From CAWFYI01 sp963820105 (GTDB taxonomy: Bacteria > Patescibacteriota > Saccharimonadia > Saccharimonadales > UBA4665): 64,000 nt of DNA. The stretch is taken from NCBI GenBank assembly GCA_963820105.1, contig CAWFYI010000003.1, positions 33,434 to 97,433 of the forward strand. Direction: 5' to 3'. Within the stretch, counting starts at the first letter, position 1, and each line of letters begins with the position of its first letter. The notes under the pieces were generated by a model. That model saw nothing but the letters and a program-made list of their open reading frames with translations, was not told the DNA's origin and searched no databases. The position numbers were made by a program, and so were the translations under genes. Shown here in pieces: positions 52,705 to 61,293 of the stretch.

Positions 52705-53061
52705 ATGGCAGGACTTAACATCGGAACGCCCACGGGCAACCAGGCGAGTACGAGTACGCAAAATCCTCAAGCGGCGCCAGCCCAGACTATTGGCGCTTCG
52801 TCCAAATCCGGAGGCGTGCAGCCGGGTACGGCATCCGGCGTACTACAGCCCATAGGTGTAAATCTGAATAATCCGGCGCTTACGACAGTCAGCTTGGCTG
52901 ATAGTACTCCGGCCCAGGCCCAAACTTCTAGGCAATCGGCCGCCAAGCCGGCCCAGCACCACATAAATCCGGCGTTATTCATAGTTCCGGTCGCACTGTT
53001 CCTAATAGCCCTGGTGGTATTCTGGTCGATCCACCGTTCAGCAAAAAACACAACAGATTGA
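52705..53061 (+). CDS. Hypothetical tail-anchored protein
   Basis: A 118-residue protein with a Gly/Ser/Thr/Gln/Pro-rich disordered N-terminal part (about 1-88) and one membrane helix (about 90-110) followed by a short basic tail. No family recognised. TACAAT (52689-52694) lies 10 nt before the ATG. Architecture matches the tail-anchored proteins at 35138 and 36699. Confidence 0.62.
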   Translation: MAGLNIGTPTGNQASTSTQNPQAAPAQTIGASSKSGGVQPGTASGVLQPIGVNLNNPALTTVSLADSTPAQAQTSRQSAAKPAQHHINPALFIVPVALFLIALVVFWSIHRSAKNTTD

Positions 53062-53073
53062 TCATAATCACGG

Positions 53074-53103
53074 TTGCGCTTTTATCTGCCGGGCCGTTAT
53101 CAT
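53074..53103 (+). promoter_or_regulatory. Possible promoter for the 29-aa ORF
   Basis: TTGCGC (53074-53079), an 18-nt spacer and TATCAT (53098-53103). An A-rich leader follows and ends in AAAAGGA before the ATG at 53157. Confidence 0.4.
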
Positions 53104-53156
53104 ATAGCTGACACCTCACAAAAACAAAAAATTAAAAATAAATAAAAAGGATACGC

Positions 53157-53246
53157 ATGAAAGGAAAAAACGGCCTGGCATTTGAGTTGGTCGCCACGTC
53201 CAACATCAACTTGCTAAGGATCGACCGTCTACTAAGAAAGCTCTGA
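53157..53246 (+). CDS. Possible 29-residue peptide
   Basis: A short ORF beginning MKGKNGLAFELVATSN and ending RLLRKL. An AAAGGA Shine-Dalgarno lies 6 nt before the ATG, with a plausible promoter and A-rich leader upstream. It is amphipathic and basic at the end, with no family known. Its last 15 nt overlap the convergent gene at 53232. It might be a small protein or a leader of an RNA. Confidence 0.4.
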   Translation: MKGKNGLAFELVATSNINLLRIDRLLRKL

Positions 53247-53666
53247 AGCTTCGGGAGCTTCCGGCGGCATAACGAAATCCCGCCACACCTCGTTCCGGGG
53301 ATCGTCAGGATAGAATTCCACTACTTCCAAAGCAACTTCTTTTACAAGTCGCCAACCGGCTTGAGCCAGCGGCTCTGACTCCGTGCGCATGTATCTTCCT
53401 CCACCGCCAGGTCCGGCTCTTCCTTCAACCGCCTTAACCATACCCATCCTGTCCATCTGTTCAATCTCACGACCAATATGATGGTACGCAGCCTGCGTTT
53501 GGAGACCAAGGTTACCTAATTCCTGTCGCAGTTCCGTGGCTCTGACCGAAGGCGAGCCATCTTCTGGTGTAGCCATAGTGATCTTGCCAATGGTGGCCCG
53601 GATATCCAACCGATGTACGGGGCCGTAATTGAATGTTATGAATTCATCGCGAGAAACTCTTCCCAT
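53232..53666 (-). CDS. Hypothetical winged-helix-like protein
   Basis: A 144-residue soluble protein. The middle (VRATELRQELGNLGLQTQAAYHHIGREIEQMDRMGMVKAVEG) looks like a winged-helix DNA-binding domain with a glycine-rich wing (GPGGGGRYMRT). The C-terminus is acidic. I cannot assign a family. It lies alone between the small ORF and a tRNA. Confidence 0.58.
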   Translation of the reverse strand: MGRVSRDEFITFNYGPVHRLDIRATIGKITMATPEDGSPSVRATELRQELGNLGLQTQAAYHHIGREIEQMDRMGMVKAVEGRAGPGGGGRYMRTESEPLAQAGWRLVKEVALEVVEFYPDDPRNEVWRDFVMPPEAPEASELS

Positions 53667-53849
53667 AGACTTATCTAAACACAGAGTAGCGTCTATTGCA
53701 AGTTCAGTAGATTTTAACTAGCTTAAGCGCAAAGAATATGGTTGTGTCAGGTGATACTTCCCGGGTCGCGCTCGGGAAGCGCTATATGGCCGGGGTTGGG
53801 GTTGCCGGGTGCCGCTACCAGCGGAATCTGCGCGCCTATACGTCAATAA
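53667..53849. other. Gap downstream of tRNA-Met with two hairpins
   Basis: No gene seen. It holds the hairpin CTTCCCG (53757-53763)/CGGGAAG (53773-53779) without a T tract, and GCCGCTACCA (53811-53820), which is the exact reverse complement of the tRNA-Met 3' end TGGTAGCGGC (53850-53859). Confidence 0.5.
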
Positions 53850-53926
53850 TGGTAGCGGCGAGTGGGATTGAACCACTGACCTCAGGCTTATGAGTCCTGC
53901 GCTCTAACCATCTGAGCTACGCCGCC
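53850..53926 (-). tRNA. Elongator tRNA-Met(CAU)
   Basis: A 77-nt tRNA with encoded CCA (53850-53852). The acceptor is GGCGGCG/CGCCGCT with a terminal G-U; the D arm with AGATGGTTA loop, the anticodon loop CTCATAA and the T arm AGTGG/CCACT are regular. The sequence follows the bacterial elongator Met pattern (GTAGCTCAGNTGGTTAGAGC). The 31:39 pair is A/G, a mismatch next to the anticodon loop. Confidence 0.9.
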
Positions 53927-53994
53927 TCGTTCGCATGGCTTGCAAGGCTGTAATATAGCATGATGCACATCTGTTGACCAGCCCTACCTATTGA

Positions 53995-54000
53995 TACAAT
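53995..54000 (+). promoter_or_regulatory. -10 box (TACAAT) deciding the tilS start
   Basis: TACAAT ends 7 nt before the ATG at 54008. The upstream in-frame ATG at 53999 overlaps the hexamer itself and would lie upstream of any transcription start. Confidence 0.65.
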
Positions 54001-54007
54001 GGAAGCT

Positions 54008-54913
54008 ATGGACGTAGCGCTGACCAGTCCTGGCAGTTATGTGATAGCCGTAAGCGGAGGCGTTGACTCTATGGCTTTGCTTCATGCTTTGCGTCAAAAG
54101 AATCTTGTTTATGATGAAAAACCTTGGAAATTAATCGTGGCGCATCTGGATCACGGCATGCGTCAGGATTCGGTGGAAGACCGGCGCTTGGTACAGGAGA
54201 CTGCGCGGCGGATGGGTCTGCCGTTCGTATATGACGAGGCGCGTTTGGGCGCCGGCGTGGGCGAGGCTGCCGCACGCACGGCGCGCTATGATTTCCTGCA
54301 CGGTGTACGGCGCGCCGCCGGCGCCCGCGCCATCGTCACCGCGCACCACCGCGACGACGTACTGGAGACGGCTATCATCAATCTGGTGCGCGGCAGCGGC
54401 CGCAAAGGTCTGACCTCGCTTGGCAACCGGCAGCATGTGGAACGGCCGCTTCTTCGTGTCCCTAAGTCTTACATCGTCGCCTACGCCAGGGACCAGGGGC
54501 TGACATGGCACGAGGATAGCACCAATCAGAACATGGACTATCTGCGTAATTACGTGCGCCACCGTCTGCTACCGCGGCTCGATGAAGCGTCCCGCGAACG
54601 GCTGTGGGAGATAATCAGCGGTCTGCGCGAAACCAACCGTGAGATTGACGGCCTGATTGCGGACCGGCTGCGCAACCAGGCGGCCGGAAAACTTGACCGC
54701 GGCTGGTTCATCAGTCTGCCGCACGACGTAGCCAAGGAGACCCTGGCCGCCTGGTTGCGCGAAAACGGCCTCAACAATTTCGACAGTAAGACTCTGGAAC
54801 GTCTAGTGATAGCCGGCAAGACTGCCGCCGCCGGCAAGACTTTCGACGTCTTTGGCGGCGCATCCTTAAGCGTCAACAAACATGATTTGGCACTCGTGGG
54901 CCGTGAGCGCTAG
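54008..54913 (+). CDS. tilS: tRNA(Ile)-lysidine synthase
   Basis: About 301 residues from the ATG at 54008. It modifies C34 of tRNA-Ile(CAU) to lysidine so that it reads AUA. The PP-loop is SGGVDS (16-21), followed by HLDHGMR, the HHRDDVLETAIINLVRGSGRKGL segment and NQNMDYLRNYVRHRLLP. Compared with E. coli TilS (over 400 residues) the C-terminal domains are short, as in the compact TilS form. Its substrate tRNA is encoded at 46158-46233. The next gene is ftsH, a tilS-ftsH pairing common in bacteria. Confidence 0.95.
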   Translation: MDVALTSPGSYVIAVSGGVDSMALLHALRQKNLVYDEKPWKLIVAHLDHGMRQDSVEDRRLVQETARRMGLPFVYDEARLGAGVGEAAARTARYDFLHGVRRAAGARAIVTAHHRDDVLETAIINLVRGSGRKGLTSLGNRQHVERPLLRVPKSYIVAYARDQGLTWHEDSTNQNMDYLRNYVRHRLLPRLDEASRERLWEIISGLRETNREIDGLIADRLRNQAAGKLDRGWFISLPHDVAKETLAAWLRENGLNNFDSKTLERLVIAGKTAAAGKTFDVFGGASLSVNKHDLALVGRER

Positions 54914-54947
54914 CCAAAAAATAATGACCGGGGTATAATAGGAATCC

Positions 54948-56816
54948 ATGGATAGGAAACCTCGCAGACCGAATCCCAAGAAGAGTCCGGCCAACCGCCG
55001 CGGAATGAAGAATGCCGGCTTCGTGGCACTTATAATCTTGTTCGGACTGATAATCTATGCGGCATCCAATCAGCCTGCTTCGCTTAAGTCAATTCCGGCT
55101 ACCAAGGCCATACAGGAGAATAATGCCGGCAAATACAATTCTATAGTGGTCAATGGCAACCAGCTGGATATCACGCCTAAGGGCGAGAGTCATGCCACGC
55201 TAAAGACTTACGTCGACGGCAACTCCAGCCTGAAGGAACAGGGCTTCAATACCAAGAAAGCGACCATCAGCTACAAGCCGGAGAACAGCGGCAGTTCGGG
55301 CTGGGTCAGTCTGGCTGAATCGGTCATACCAGTGGTCATAATTGCCGGCGTTCTGTACTTTATGCTAAGGAGCGCGCAGGGCCAGGGCAACCAGGCGCTC
55401 AGTTTCGGCAAGAGCAAAGCCAGGCTTTATGGAAACGAGAAGGACAAGGCAATCTTCAATGACATCGCCGGTTCCGACGAAGCCAAGCAGGATCTGCAGG
55501 AAGTCGTGGAGTTCCTTAAATTCCCCAAGAAATTCGCTAGCATGGGCGCGCGTATACCCAAAGGCGTACTGCTGGTAGGGCCGCCGGGTACCGGCAAGAC
55601 GCTACTGTCCAGGGCCGTGGCCGGCGAGGCTAACGTTCCGTTTTTTAGCATATCCGGTTCGGAATTCGTAGAAATGTTCGTAGGCGTAGGCGCCTCCCGC
55701 GTGCGCGACCTGTTCGCCAAAGCCAAGAAAAACTCGCCTTGCATCATATTCGTAGACGAAATTGACGCCGTCGGACGGCGCCGCGGTTCCGGCATGGGCG
55801 GCGGACACGACGAACGCGAACAGACACTGAACCAGATTCTGGTCGAAATGGACGGTTTCGAACAAGGCCAGAACGTCATAGTACTGGCCGCCACCAACCG
55901 CTCCGACGTACTGGACCCTGCGCTGCTCAGGCCTGGGCGCTTCGACCGCCGCGTGAACATCAGTCTGCCGGATCGAAAAGACCGCGAAGCCATCCTGAAA
56001 GTGCACTTCATCAAGAAGCCGCTGGCCAAGAATGTCGACCTGGACGCTCTGGCCGCCAAAGCCGCCGGTTCCTCCGGCGCCGATCTGGCTAACATCGCCA
56101 ACGAATCCGCCATCATCGCCGCCCGCAATTCACATAACCAGATCACACAGGACGACGTCACTGAAGCCTTTGAACGCGTGGCCATAGGTCCGGAGCGCAA
56201 GAGCAAGGTCATGACCGAAAAAGACAAGGAAGTCACCGCTTATCATGAAGCCGGCCATGCCTTGGTGGGCCACGTACTCCCTGACGCCGATCCGGTACAC
56301 AAGGTAACCATCATCCCGCGCGGTCAGACCGGCGGCGTGACCTGGTCTATTCCGCCCGAAGACCGCATGTTCACTTCCATAGTCCAGTTCAAGGACTCAC
56401 TTGCCCGTGCTCTGGGCGGCCGTATTGCCGAAGAAGTCATACTTGGGTATGACCACGTAACGACCGGTGCCAGTAGCGACCTTCCGGCGGCTGCCGACCT
56501 GGCCCGCGACATGATAGTCAATCAAGGCATGGGCAAGCAGCTGCGCAACCAGGTCTTTAAAGTCGATGACGGCATGATGATCGACAAGCTCGTACATGAA
56601 CGCGACTACTCCGACGAAACGGCCAAGATTATAGACGACGAAGTCGAAAACCTGATAACCGAAGCTGCCAACCGGGCCAGGATTGTCATAAAGGCGAATC
56701 TGCAGCATCTTGAAAAACTCAAGGATCGCCTGCTTGAAAAAGAAACGGTCGACGCCGACGAAGTCGATAAAGTCCTTAAGGGCGCCAAGATGCCCGCTGC
56801 CGCCACGCTGCACTAG
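54948..56816 (+). CDS. ftsH: ATP-dependent zinc metalloprotease FtsH
   Basis: A 622-residue membrane AAA protease for quality control. Two membrane helices (about 22-41 and 125-141) flank a small extracytoplasmic domain. The AAA module has GPPGTGKT (211-218), FVDEIDAVG (Walker B) and the SRH arginines in NRSDVLDPALLRPGRFDRR. The zinc site is HEAGH (433-437) with a downstream Asp. Length is normal. TATAAT (54934-54939) ends 8 nt before the ATG, no Shine-Dalgarno. It follows tilS by 34 nt. Confidence 0.98.
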   Translation: MDRKPRRPNPKKSPANRRGMKNAGFVALIILFGLIIYAASNQPASLKSIPATKAIQENNAGKYNSIVVNGNQLDITPKGESHATLKTYVDGNSSLKEQGFNTKKATISYKPENSGSSGWVSLAESVIPVVIIAGVLYFMLRSAQGQGNQALSFGKSKARLYGNEKDKAIFNDIAGSDEAKQDLQEVVEFLKFPKKFASMGARIPKGVLLVGPPGTGKTLLSRAVAGEANVPFFSISGSEFVEMFVGVGASRVRDLFAKAKKNSPCIIFVDEIDAVGRRRGSGMGGGHDEREQTLNQILVEMDGFEQGQNVIVLAATNRSDVLDPALLRPGRFDRRVNISLPDRKDREAILKVHFIKKPLAKNVDLDALAAKAAGSSGADLANIANESAIIAARNSHNQITQDDVTEAFERVAIGPERKSKVMTEKDKEVTAYHEAGHALVGHVLPDADPVHKVTIIPRGQTGGVTWSIPPEDRMFTSIVQFKDSLARALGGRIAEEVILGYDHVTTGASSDLPAAADLARDMIVNQGMGKQLRNQVFKVDDGMMIDKLVHERDYSDETAKIIDDEVENLITEAANRARIVIKANLQHLEKLKDRLLEKETVDADEVDKVLKGAKMPAAATLH

Positions 56817-56881
56817 TTTCGGTCTGTTACGCGGCCGCCACCTGCTTTATACTGTAGGGTAATAATATCCTATGAAAATGC

Positions 56882-58477
56882 ATGAACCCCGACAGAACTT
56901 CTAAGAAGAAGAGCCGCATTAACATCGGTAGCGCCGCAGCCCTGTTGATTGCGGCGACTTTTGCTGGCCAGCTTCTGGGCTTTCTGCGCACCAAGCTGGT
57001 AAACAGCAACTTCCCGATCAGCGGTCCGCACGGCACCGACGCGTACTTCGCGGCCTTCAACCTGCCCGATTTCTTCTTTTTCACGCTGGCTGCCGGCGCG
57101 CTTGGCGTGGCCTTTATGCCGGTATTATCCGATCAACTGCACAGAGGAAACCGGCAAGCCGCCTGGAAACTATCATCATCGCTTATGAATCTTATGGCCG
57201 TTCTCATGGGCGTGGTGGCCGTCATCATGTTGCTTTTTGCAAAGCCGCTCATACACTACGTGGTAGCGCCGGGTCTGGCGCCGGACCAGCTTAATACCGC
57301 CGCCGACATCATGCGGTTCCTGGCATTCAACCCGTTGTTGTTCAGCATATCGGGAGTGCTGACCAGCATCCAGCAGACCATGGGCCGGTTCTTTTTCTAC
57401 GCGGTAGCGCCGCTGTTCTATAACCTGACCATCATAGTGAGCATCTTCATATTCAAGGACAACATAGGCCTAATCGGTCTTGGCATAGGCGCCCTGGCAG
57501 GCGGCATATTGCAACTGCTCATCGTCATAATCGGCCTATGGAAGTTCAATTTCCGCTGGCGTCCGGGCATCAATTTCAAGGATCCGGAGTTCCGCGTGGT
57601 ACTGCGCAACCTGCCGCCGCGGTCGCTTGACCAAGGCGTCGATCAGGTCGAGAACATCGTCGAAACCCACATCGCCAGCGGACTGGGCAGCGGTACCATC
57701 ACCAACTACAATAATGCCTTCATACTGAGTACTGCGCCTATATTGCTGATAGGTACGGCTATAGCGACAGCGGCATTTCCGCGGCTGACCGCCCGCCTGA
57801 GTCAGGGCCGGCCAGACTTGTTCCGCCGTGATTTTCTGATGGTGCTCAGGGCTATGATCTGGATTGCCGCGCCGCTGGTAGTGGTGTGCTTCTTCGGGCG
57901 TGGCTACCTGGCCCGGCTTATATATTCGCAGGGCAACCAGCAAATAGCCATTATCTTCGGATATATGACCCTGGCCATCTTCTTCCGCATCATTTACTCC
58001 ATAATATCCAGATGGTTCTACGCGCAGAAAGATACGGTGACGCCGTTGATCGTGTCGGTCATCGCCATAGCCCTTAATGTTTTCCTAGCCGTAACGCTGG
58101 CGCGGCCCAGCGCGTACGGCGTGGCTGGCCTGGCGCTGGCGCAATCCATCGTCGCCGTCTTTGAAGTCTTCATCCTGTCGAGCATAATGCTGTTCCGCGA
58201 TCCCAAATTATTTGACGCGGCCTTCTGGGGAGGCGTGTTGCGTATAATGTCGGTCACAGGCTTCACCGTGGTAGCCTGTTTCATCATGATCTCCCTTTAT
58301 CCTCTGGGCCTTAATGACCGCGGCTTCTTTACGCTCGGCAGCAAGCTGGTATTCGTCAGTCTGGTGACGTTCGGCGTACACATAGCCATATCGTCGCTTT
58401 TCGGCTTGGAAGAAGTAAAGCCGTTATTCTACCGGCTGAAGCGCCTTATGCTCAAGCCGGTCAAGATTGAAATGTAA
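56882..58477 (+). CDS. murJ: Lipid II flippase MurJ
   Basis: A 531-residue protein with about fourteen hydrophobic helices of the MOP superfamily MurJ/MviN type: GQLLGFLRTKLVNSNF near the N-terminus, DAYFAAFNLPDFFF, and the characteristic amphipathic stretches. It flips lipid II for peptidoglycan synthesis. The chosen ATG follows two out-of-frame ATGs (56872, 56878); TAATAT (56863-56868) lies 13 nt upstream. With murC it shows that this cell makes its own peptidoglycan precursors. Confidence 0.95.
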   Translation: MNPDRTSKKKSRINIGSAAALLIAATFAGQLLGFLRTKLVNSNFPISGPHGTDAYFAAFNLPDFFFFTLAAGALGVAFMPVLSDQLHRGNRQAAWKLSSSLMNLMAVLMGVVAVIMLLFAKPLIHYVVAPGLAPDQLNTAADIMRFLAFNPLLFSISGVLTSIQQTMGRFFFYAVAPLFYNLTIIVSIFIFKDNIGLIGLGIGALAGGILQLLIVIIGLWKFNFRWRPGINFKDPEFRVVLRNLPPRSLDQGVDQVENIVETHIASGLGSGTITNYNNAFILSTAPILLIGTAIATAAFPRLTARLSQGRPDLFRRDFLMVLRAMIWIAAPLVVVCFFGRGYLARLIYSQGNQQIAIIFGYMTLAIFFRIIYSIISRWFYAQKDTVTPLIVSVIAIALNVFLAVTLARPSAYGVAGLALAQSIVAVFEVFILSSIMLFRDPKLFDAAFWGGVLRIMSVTGFTVVACFIMISLYPLGLNDRGFFTLGSKLVFVSLVTFGVHIAISSLFGLEEVKPLFYRLKRLMLKPVKIEM

Positions 58478-58523
58478 CGCCTCGTTTTAATGAACGTTTA
58501 AAATATTTAGGGTATGTTTGAGG

Positions 58524-58529
58524 TATAAT
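58524..58529 (+). promoter_or_regulatory. -10 box (TATAAT) deciding the radC start
   Basis: TATAAT ends 7 nt before the ATG at 58537 but only 1 nt before the ATG at 58531, so the downstream ATG is the better start. Confidence 0.6.
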
Positions 58530-58536
58530 TATGACC

Positions 58537-59301
58537 ATGCAGGCGTTGACTGAAGACCAAACCGACTATGTCGTAGCCGATCACGACCTTGTCTTTGCGG
58601 AAACGGAAGACCAGTATGTGCTGCGCGTCCGCGATATGGCCGAAGACGAACGCCCCCGCGAAAAGATGCTGCGGGGTGGTTCGGCCGGTCTTTCGGTTGC
58701 CGAACTCGTAGCCATCCTTTGGGGTGTAGGCAGCCGTAAAGAAGACGTGCTGGCTATGGCCCGGCGCACGGTCAAGGAATACGGCGAAAAGGCTATCAGC
58801 AACGAACTGGATCCCCGGCGCCTGAGCAGCACGGCAGACATACCTCTTACCAAGGCCTGCCAGATTGTCGCCGGCTTGGAACTGGGTAAGCGGTTCTACG
58901 CGCGGCAATCATCCGGTCAGCCCGTGCACATTCGCAATGCCAAACAAGCCTATCAACACATCCGCGACATAGGACGCAGCCAGAAGGAACAGCTCCGCGG
59001 CCTCTATCTGAACAGCCGCTATCAGGTAGTACACGACGAGGTAATTTCCGTAGGAAGCCTGACGTCCAATGTCGTGCACCCGCGCGAGGTTTTCCAGCCA
59101 GCCATAGAAAGGGGAGCCGTGGCGATTATACTGGCGCATAACCATCCGTCCGGCCGCTTGGAGCCAACCACTGCGGACGTACACATAACGGAGCAACTGA
59201 TCGCTGCCGGAAAGGTGCTGGGTATTGAGTTGCTTGACCATCTCATAATTACCGCCAACAAATATGTCAGCATCAGGGATGTCGTCAACGGCGACGGTTA
59301 A
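58537..59301 (+). CDS. radC: RadC-like JAB-domain protein
   Basis: About 254 residues. An N-terminal helix-hairpin-helix-like region (RPREKMLRGGSAGLSVAELVAILWGVG) precedes the JAB/MPN metal site: HNHPSGRLEPTTADVHITEQL, with the two His and the Asp. RadC-family proteins are linked to DNA metabolism, though a repair role is disputed. About 45 residues before the HhH region are extra and acidic. The 3' end overlaps lepA by 1 nt. Confidence 0.93.
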   Translation: MQALTEDQTDYVVADHDLVFAETEDQYVLRVRDMAEDERPREKMLRGGSAGLSVAELVAILWGVGSRKEDVLAMARRTVKEYGEKAISNELDPRRLSSTADIPLTKACQIVAGLELGKRFYARQSSGQPVHIRNAKQAYQHIRDIGRSQKEQLRGLYLNSRYQVVHDEVISVGSLTSNVVHPREVFQPAIERGAVAIILAHNHPSGRLEPTTADVHITEQLIAAGKVLGIELLDHLIITANKYVSIRDVVNGDG

Positions 59302-61079
59302 TGAAGCAGAACCAAATCCGCAACTTTTGCATAATCGCGCACATCGACCATGGTAAATCTACCTTGGCCGACCGCCTGCTCGAGCTGACCGGTACCGTCG
59401 CCAAACGGGATATGAAAGCCCAGCTGTTGGACAAGATGGATCTGGAGCGCGAAAAGGGGATTACCATCAAACTGGCACCTGTGCGCATGCAGTACGAAGG
59501 CCACGAGCTCAACCTTATAGACACGCCCGGCCACGTGGACTTTAGCTACGAGGTCTCGCGCAGTTTGCAAGCTTGCGAGGGCGCGCTGTTGATAGTGGAC
59601 GCCAGCCAGGGCATCCAGGCCCAGACGCTTGCCAACGTCTACTTGGCCATGGCAGCTGACCTGACGATCATACCGGTGCTGAACAAGATTGATCTGCCCG
59701 CCGCGGACGTGGAGCGCGTAAGTTCCGAAGTAATGAGTCTGCTGGCCTGCGACATAAAAGATATACTTAAGATTTCCGCCAAGGACGGTACGGGCGTTCA
59801 GTCGGTGCTCGAGGAAGTTGTCGCGCGGGTTCCGCCGCCGAAGGAATCAATCCTGCCCGAAACCAGGGCCTTGATATTCGACAGCTACTACGATGATTAT
59901 CGCGGCGTGGTTCTGTACGTGCGCGTATTTGACGGCGCGATTCACAAAGACAGCCAGATCAAAATGATGGCTACCGCGGCGGCCGGCTTGGCGCTGGAGG
60001 TCGGCGCGCTGACGCCGCAGATGATGGCCGGCGATGCACTGCAAGCCGGCGAAATCGGCTACATCGTCACAAATTTAAAAACCACGCGGGACGCCAAGGT
60101 CGGCGACACAATCACGCTGTCTGCCAAGCCGGCCGCCGGCCAACTGCCTGGCTACAAAGACGTCAAACCCTTCGTCTATGCCGGCTTCTTTCCGGAGAGC
60201 AACGAGCGCTACCAGGAGCTCAAGGATGCCATCGAAAAACTCAGCTTAAGTGATTCCGCCCTACAGTTCACGCCAGAGAATTCGCCGGTACTCGGCTTTG
60301 GCGTGCGCGCCGGTTTCCTGGGCTTGCTCCATATGGACATCGTGCGCGAACGGCTGGAGCGCGAATACGACATGGACCTGGTAGTCACGAATCCGTCCAC
60401 CGATTATCAGGTAGCCATGAATAACGGCGATGAGTTGGACATAAAGAGCGCGGCCGACCTGCCGGACCCGGCCAAGATCAGCGAAATCCGCGAACCCTGG
60501 ATCCGCGGCGAGATCATAGTGCCCAAACAGTACGTCGGCTCAGTCATACAACTGGTCTCGAACCGCCGCGGCCTGCAGAAGAACCTGAGTTATATGGAAG
60601 ACCGCGCCGTCGTCAGTTTTGAGGCGCCGCTCGCCAACCTGCTGACGGATTTTTACGATCAGCTAAAGAGTGTTACCAGCGGCTACGGCTCATTCAATTA
60701 CGAACTGGCCGATTACCGCCCGGAAGATTTGGTTAAACTGGATTTCTACGTGGCGGGCGAACGTGTCGATGCGCTCAGCGTCATAGTCCACCGCAGCGAG
60801 GCCGAAAAACTTGGCCGCGAAACCGTCGCCAAACTCAAAGACGTGATCCCGCGTCAGAACTTCCAGGTGGCTCTGCAGGCCGCCATAGGCGGCCGCTTCA
60901 TCGCCCGCGAAAACCTCAGTGCCTACCGCAAAGACGTCACGACCGGACTCTACGGCGGCGACGTCTCGCGCAAAAAGAAGGTTCTGGCTAAGCAGACCAA
61001 GGGCAAGAAGCGCATGAAACGCTTCGGCAAGGTCGACATTCCGTCCGAAGCTTTCACCGTCATGCTCAAGCGTGACTGA
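59301..61079 (+). CDS. lepA: Elongation factor 4 (LepA)
   Basis: A 592-residue translational GTPase. The G1 motif is AHIDHGKST, with KGITIKL, DTPGHVDF and NKIDLP for G2-G4; domains II, III and V follow, and the C-terminal LepA-specific domain holds RKDVTTGLYGGDVSRKKKVLAKQTKGKKRMK. Length is normal. It promotes back-translocation or ribosome maturation under stress. It shares its first base with the last of radC, so it is translated from the same mRNA. Confidence 0.98.
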   Translation: MKQNQIRNFCIIAHIDHGKSTLADRLLELTGTVAKRDMKAQLLDKMDLEREKGITIKLAPVRMQYEGHELNLIDTPGHVDFSYEVSRSLQACEGALLIVDASQGIQAQTLANVYLAMAADLTIIPVLNKIDLPAADVERVSSEVMSLLACDIKDILKISAKDGTGVQSVLEEVVARVPPPKESILPETRALIFDSYYDDYRGVVLYVRVFDGAIHKDSQIKMMATAAAGLALEVGALTPQMMAGDALQAGEIGYIVTNLKTTRDAKVGDTITLSAKPAAGQLPGYKDVKPFVYAGFFPESNERYQELKDAIEKLSLSDSALQFTPENSPVLGFGVRAGFLGLLHMDIVRERLEREYDMDLVVTNPSTDYQVAMNNGDELDIKSAADLPDPAKISEIREPWIRGEIIVPKQYVGSVIQLVSNRRGLQKNLSYMEDRAVVSFEAPLANLLTDFYDQLKSVTSGYGSFNYELADYRPEDLVKLDFYVAGERVDALSVIVHRSEAEKLGRETVAKLKDVIPRQNFQVALQAAIGGRFIARENLSAYRKDVTTGLYGGDVSRKKKVLAKQTKGKKRMKRFGKVDIPSEAFTVMLKRD

Positions 61080-61293
61080 TATTACATGACCGTCTTTGTT
61101 CCATGGCCGTCTTTGACCCATGATCGCATCTGTCCGCGACCCGATGATGCACCCGGCTCACTCCTTCATTCAGCGATATATGATATATCATATAGATAAC
61201 AGATTGAGCCATATAATATATTATATATACGATAACCTTATGTCATGTGTATGCCGTCTACGAAAAAACCTGAATATTTGGTATAACTAGTTA
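61080..61293. other. Intergenic gap with palindromic element, copy 2
   Basis: A 214-bp gap without a gene. It contains the 34-bp element (61175-61208), a further AT-rich semi-palindrome (about 61211-61236) and the TATAAC box of gmk (61282-61287). Confidence 0.6.
61175..61208 (+). repeat. 34-bp palindrome-based element, copy 2
   Basis: Matches the reverse complement of 37612-37645 at 33 of 34 positions: the 18-bp palindrome TATATGATATATCATATA, one variable base, then ATAACAGATTGAG. Confidence 0.85.

Noticed and set aside
53757..53779. CTTCCCG/CGGGAAG hairpin as a terminator
   Set aside because: There is no T tract on either strand, so intrinsic termination is not supported.
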